33,878 nt of DNA from an uncultured Eubacteriales bacterium (GTDB taxonomy: Bacteria; Bacillota; Clostridia; Lachnospirales; Bianqueaceae): assembly GCA_902783575.1 (NCBI GenBank), contig CACZRP010000068.1, positions 1 through 33,878 on the forward strand. The letters are read 5' to 3'. The position numbers and the translations under genes were made by a program. The notes beneath the pieces were generated by a model, which saw nothing but the letters and a program-made list of their open reading frames with translations, was not told where the DNA came from and made no database searches. This document shows positions 30,976 to 33,878 of this stretch, in pieces. The first letter of the stretch is position 1; the number at the start of each line of letters is the position of its first letter.

Positions 30976-31437
30976 TCAGTTTAAAGACATTACATAGATC
31001 TGACAGGGATTAGCCTCATCCCACAGGAGCGGAAAAACTTCGAATTCTTTGAAGCCACAGCTTTTGTAAAACAGATTTGTCCTGTCATAATCTTCATACA
31101 TTCCCATCTTCACGGTCTTGACCTGCATGAACTCATATCCCTGCGATCTGGCAGTTTCTTTCGCCCTTTCCACCAATTGCCGGCCAACGCCGCCCCTGTG
31201 ATGGTTCTGCAGAACTCCCATAACGGCCAGCTCAACCGTCGCTTTACCTGTTTCTTTTAAGCAGAGGAATCCGATCGGCTCCTGTTCCTCTTTGGCCGCA
31301 AAGAATGTCCAATCGGCAGATCCGGAAATGTATTCTTCCCTGCTCTCTTCTACCCCAAACCAGTCTGTGAGAGCCTCCAGTATTTTTCTTGCAATCGCCT
31401 GCTTTTCCTTTGAATCGGTAATTTCAACAATCATCAT
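30976..31437 (-). CDS. GNAT-family N-acetyltransferase
   Basis: About 153 residues from the Met at 31437 (MMIVEITDSKEKQAIA). The frame is open to 31500, but that start has no ribosome site, whereas AAAAAGGA directly precedes the 31437 start; a start at 31434 would be nearer the usual spacing. GNAT motifs: WTFFAAKEEQEPIGFLCL, then VMGVLQNHHRGGVGRQLVE with the acetyl-CoA loop HRGGVG, and NLFYKSCGFKEFEVF. It acetylates an unknown small amine. Confidence 0.8.
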   Translation of the reverse strand: MMIVEITDSKEKQAIARKILEALTDWFGVEESREEYISGSADWTFFAAKEEQEPIGFLCLKETGKATVELAVMGVLQNHHRGGVGRQLVERAKETARSQGYEFMQVKTVKMGMYEDYDRTNLFYKSCGFKEFEVFPLLWDEANPCQIYVMSLN

Positions 31438-31530
31438 TCCTTTTTCCCCAGTGTTCAACTGATCCTGCTCCCGCAGGAAGTATCTAGTAGTTATGATCAA
31501 CGAAAAATATTACCCTGGCGGCTGTCTGGT

Positions 31531-31863
31531 TCAGGCATAATGAGCATTCGCCGTGGATGTGAGAATCAAAATAAAAATAAAAATCACCGTGGATCCGATG
31601 GTGCTGATCAGCTGAATGGTTTTCACTGTCTGGCTGCGAACGCCAAAGAGCAGCAGAATACTGGTAATGATACTGACAGCGGCAACAGCAATCTGAAGAT
31701 ACAGCATAAACGATTGATCGGCAATGTTCAGTCTGTCGATGGGACTGCGGTGCCATTCACGGATGTTTCCGGCGGGCATCACGGCGCGGTCTGTATAGAT
31801 CGCCAGATTCAGAACCACAAAATACACAATATTCACAAGAATGGAAAGTATGGCAATTAACAT
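31531..31863 (-). CDS. Small membrane protein, unknown
   Basis: 110 residues with three hydrophobic segments at about 1-23, 51-74 and 83-104, separated by a polar loop (GNIREWHRSPIDRLN). The start at 31863 is preceded by AGGAGGG. No family recognised. It lies next to the XRE-type membrane regulator, with 48 bp between, so the two may form a small sensor-like pair; this is inference only. Confidence 0.7.
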   Translation of the reverse strand: MLIAILSILVNIVYFVVLNLAIYTDRAVMPAGNIREWHRSPIDRLNIADQSFMLYLQIAVAAVSIITSILLLFGVRSQTVKTIQLISTIGSTVIFIFILILTSTANAHYA

Positions 31864-31911
31864 TTTTCGTTACTCCCTCCTAGTATGGAAAGAATGGCAC
31901 TTGGCTATTAC

Positions 31912-32550
31912 CTACTGCCGCTGTTCCTGTTTCTCGGTAACTGAGACTGTACCTCCCCTGTCATCAAAAAACAGCTTGATTTGGGAGATCATGACATTGG
32001 CGTCGTCGTAGGATTGTCCGGCAAGGACTGTGTCATTGATATAGGAGTCGCCTCCCATTTCACAGATTCGGAAGTTCTGATCGTAAACGATGTCATAACT
32101 GTACTGCTTTCCTTCCAGTTCACAGATCAGCGTGCTTCGCGTATATTCAGCGTCTCGCTTTCTTTCCGTTTTGAACAAAATGACCGCCGCAACATAAAGG
32201 ACAAAGGTTGCGGCCAAAAACAGAAGAATCCCTCTGAAGATCTTCTTTCTGCGAACAGCTTTATTCGCCAGCTGGCCATTTAAAACGGCCAGCTGTTTTG
32301 CAATCTCTTCCAGGCCTTGTCCTTCTTCACTGCTTTTTTTCTCTGTTTCCGGTTCAGGAATACTGCCCAACAGGGTACTGACCGGAACCTCCAATACTTC
32401 AGAAATCGTGCTCAACATTTCGGCATCCGGGACGGAAGCTCCTTTTTCCCATTTGGATACCGTCTGTCTTACCACATTGAGCTGCTGCGCAAATGTTTCC
32501 TGTGTGAATCCCTTTTCTTTTCTGAGAATTCGGATATTGTCTCCAAGCAT
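31912..32550 (-). CDS. XRE-family membrane-bound transcriptional regulator
   Basis: 212 residues from the Met at 32550, set by AGGAGGT 7 bp upstream; an in-frame ATG at 32595 lies above the -10 box. Residues 1-60 are a Cro/C1-type helix-turn-helix: IRILRKEKGFTQETFAQQL, then VRQTVSKWEKGASVPD. A Glu-rich hinge leads to one membrane helix (IFRGILLFLAATFVLYVAAV, residues about 104-126), then an outside-facing domain of about 85 residues (YSYDIVYDQNFRICEMGGDS). This HTH plus single-helix plan is common in Clostridia and suggests a membrane-tethered regulator. Targets unknown; the small membrane protein at 31531 is a candidate. Confidence 0.85.
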   Translation of the reverse strand: MLGDNIRILRKEKGFTQETFAQQLNVVRQTVSKWEKGASVPDAEMLSTISEVLEVPVSTLLGSIPEPETEKKSSEEGQGLEEIAKQLAVLNGQLANKAVRRKKIFRGILLFLAATFVLYVAAVILFKTERKRDAEYTRSTLICELEGKQYSYDIVYDQNFRICEMGGDSYINDTVLAGQSYDDANVMISQIKLFFDDRGGTVSVTEKQEQRQ

Positions 32551-32581
32551 CTTAGTTACCTCCTGTGCTCTTGATGGGCTG

Positions 32582-32611
32582 ATTATACCCTCCACAGGCC
32601 CGTTGCCTCAA
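32582..32611 (-). promoter_or_regulatory. Promoter for the XRE-type regulator
   Basis: Minus strand: TTGAGG (32606-32611), an 18-bp spacer, TATAAT (32582-32587). The perfect -10 lies 31 bp above the ATG at 32550, excluding the longer start at 32595. Confidence 0.65.
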
Positions 32612-32643
32612 GCAATGCAGGTTAACATTTACCCTTTGTTTAC

Positions 32644-33878
32644 TCAGGTTCGGGAGCCTTTCTTCAGGATAAAAATCAACATGACGATACTCATGAGCGT
32701 TGAGACCGGCGCAGCCAATCCGATAAGAAAAAGATTCGTATTTGGCAGACGGCTGAAAAGGAAGGTGGCAGGAACTCTTCCCAGGAAAGTGGCTATCAGG
32801 TTTTGGATCATATTCGACGTTGTTCGTCCGCATCCGTTCAGATAGCCGGACAGACAGAACGAGATCGAAGTCAGTACCCCATCAATACTGTAAGCCATCA
32901 TATAACGGCCGGCCATATCAATAACTTCCATATCATTCGTGAAAAGGGAAGGGAAAACATGCGGCTTTATTTCACAGAAGACACAGAACAGAAGCTCGAT
33001 GATGACACAGACTGCGATGCTCATTTTCACCGCAGCGGATGCGCGTTCATAGTTCCCGGCGCCGAAATTCTGCGCGACCACAATGGAAAGGGCAGCGCTG
33101 ACGGAATTCTGGATCAGGAATGCAATGTTGATGATCTTATCGCCGATGCCCATAGCGGCGCTGGCGGAAAGGCCCATCGCATTGATGATTGCCGTAATGA
33201 ACATGAAGCTTAAGTTCACCAGAATGCTCTGCAGTCCCATGGGAAGACCGACCTTGAAAATCTGCAGGGTCGTCTCTTTATCCACGCGGATATCAGAGAC
33301 GTGAAATGCAAAGCCCATCCCTTTTTTCATGATATAGAGCAGACTATAGATAAAGCTGATCCCCTGCGCAGCGATAGTGGCAATGGCGACGCCTGCCGCG
33401 CCCATCTTAAATACACCGGTCAATACAAAATCGCCCACAATGTTAAAGACACAGGCGACAGCTACAAAAAGCAGCGGACGTTTGCTGTCGCCGATGGCGC
33501 GAAGAATTGCGCCGACCGTATTGTATCCGATGATCAGAGGGATTCCAAACGTGCAGATCAAACAGTAAGCCCGTGCTTCTTTTTCTGCCTCAGGCGGTAT
33601 ATTCAGGAGCCTTAGCATCAGGGGATACAGCAAGAGCATCAGCACCAGAAAGATCAGACTGATCAAGGAAAAGTCGATGATAGAATTCCCGACAATCCTG
33701 GCGGATCTTTTTTCGTCTCCGGCACCGACGGCCTGCCCCAGCAAGACGGTCGCGCCGGTCGAAAGGCCATAAGCCAGAAACGTCATGAGGCTGAGTACCT
33801 GCGCTCCGGTAGCGACCGCCGAGACACTGGCGGTGGTTGCGAATTTGCCGACGGTAAACGTATCGACGGTGCCATACA
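32644..33878 (-). CDS. MATE-family multidrug/toxin exporter, 5' end outside window
   Basis: At least 411 codons; the frame is open through the window edge (VDTFTVGKFATTASVSAV and beyond), and the first Met in view, at 33786, is internal. Relatives have about 440-460 residues, so only some 30-50 are missing. Seen: LSTGATVLLGQAVGAGDEKR after the first helix pair, and GDSKRPLLFVAVACVFNIVG and AMGIGDKIINIAFLIQNSVS, both typical MATE repeats. About 12 membrane helices in two halves; these proteins export cationic drugs or metabolites with H+ or Na+. It ends 94 bp above the XRE start on the same strand, with the XRE promoter between. Confidence 0.92.
   Translation of the reverse strand, partial: YGTVDTFTVGKFATTASVSAVATGAQVLSLMTFLAYGLSTGATVLLGQAVGAGDEKRSARIVGNSIIDFSLISLIFLVLMLLLYPLMLRLLNIPPEAEKEARAYCLICTFGIPLIIGYNTVGAILRAIGDSKRPLLFVAVACVFNIVGDFVLTGVFKMGAAGVAIATIAAQGISFIYSLLYIMKKGMGFAFHVSDIRVDKETTLQIFKVGLPMGLQSILVNLSFMFITAIINAMGLSASAAMGIGDKIINIAFLIQNSVSAALSIVVAQNFGAGNYERASAAVKMSIAVCVIIELLFCVFCEIKPHVFPSLFTNDMEVIDMAGRYMMAYSIDGVLTSISFCLSGYLNGCGRTTSNMIQNLIATFLGRVPATFLFSRLPNTNLFLIGLAAPVSTLMSIVMLIFILKKGSRT

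Overview
The window reads as a chromosomal segment of a GC-rich gut-type Clostridia (Lachnospiraceae or a relative). Pointers are strong AGGAGG ribosome sites, TTGACA/TATAAT promoters, short lipoprotein signals, many carbohydrate-use genes with AraC regulators and GPH-type sugar symporters, and sporadic domain fusions. The genus is inference; no rRNA, tRNA, phage, complete insertion sequence or CRISPR array is visible.

Layout. (1) 1-2870, plus: the C-terminal part of a GH27 alpha-galactosidase-like enzyme and a HAD-nucleotidase/PfkB-kinase fusion. (2) 3125-8020: an AraC regulator (minus) divergent from a GPH symporter and a 685-residue alpha/beta-hydrolase-like protein, followed by a gene-tail remnant. 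(3) 8044-10447: a GNAT-nitroreductase fusion and an alpha/beta hydrolase (minus), then a small, probably decayed lipoprotein gene (plus). (4) 10450-11390: about 940 bp without a gene, filled with repeats. (5) 11395-17423: a small membrane protein with an unusual leader, a second GPH-type transporter and a clan GH-A glycosidase (all minus), and a second AraC regulator divergent from them. (6) 17540-19539: a transglutaminase-like lipoprotein and an acyltransferase-3 membrane protein. (7) 19634-22588: an amino-acid ABC transporter (binding protein, permease, ATPase; minus) divergent from an HxlR regulator. (8) 22657-28257: a TetR regulator divergent from an MMPL exporter and a heptad-repeat lipoprotein. 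(9) 28379-33878, minus: a GNAT-Nudix fusion, a SRAP protein, a P-loop protein, a GNAT, a small membrane protein, an XRE-type membrane regulator and a partial MATE exporter.

How the genes work together: regions 2 and 5 look like two versions of one scheme, a paralogous AraC regulator reading a divergent promoter for a symporter plus hydrolase. Both promoters carry TTACAAT-type half-sites 20 bp apart, the proximal one ending 20 bp before the -10 box, so the regulators probably bind closely related sites. The TetR-MMPL-lipoprotein block looks like a self-contained, repressor-controlled envelope export system.

The most unusual signal is a family of 36-bp units with fixed 7-22-7 geometry: a 7-bp inverted repeat around an asymmetric 22-bp core. 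Fifteen units form three arrays (2915-2992, 10590-10923, 11006-11390). All arms of an array share one sequence, but that sequence differs between arrays (GTAGGAA, TAATGAA-like, TCGAGGA). Two arrays are unit-by-unit paralogs with identical successive gaps (26, 36, 27, 15, 14 bp) and wholly exchanged arm sequences. I know of no described family with this property; the function is unknown.
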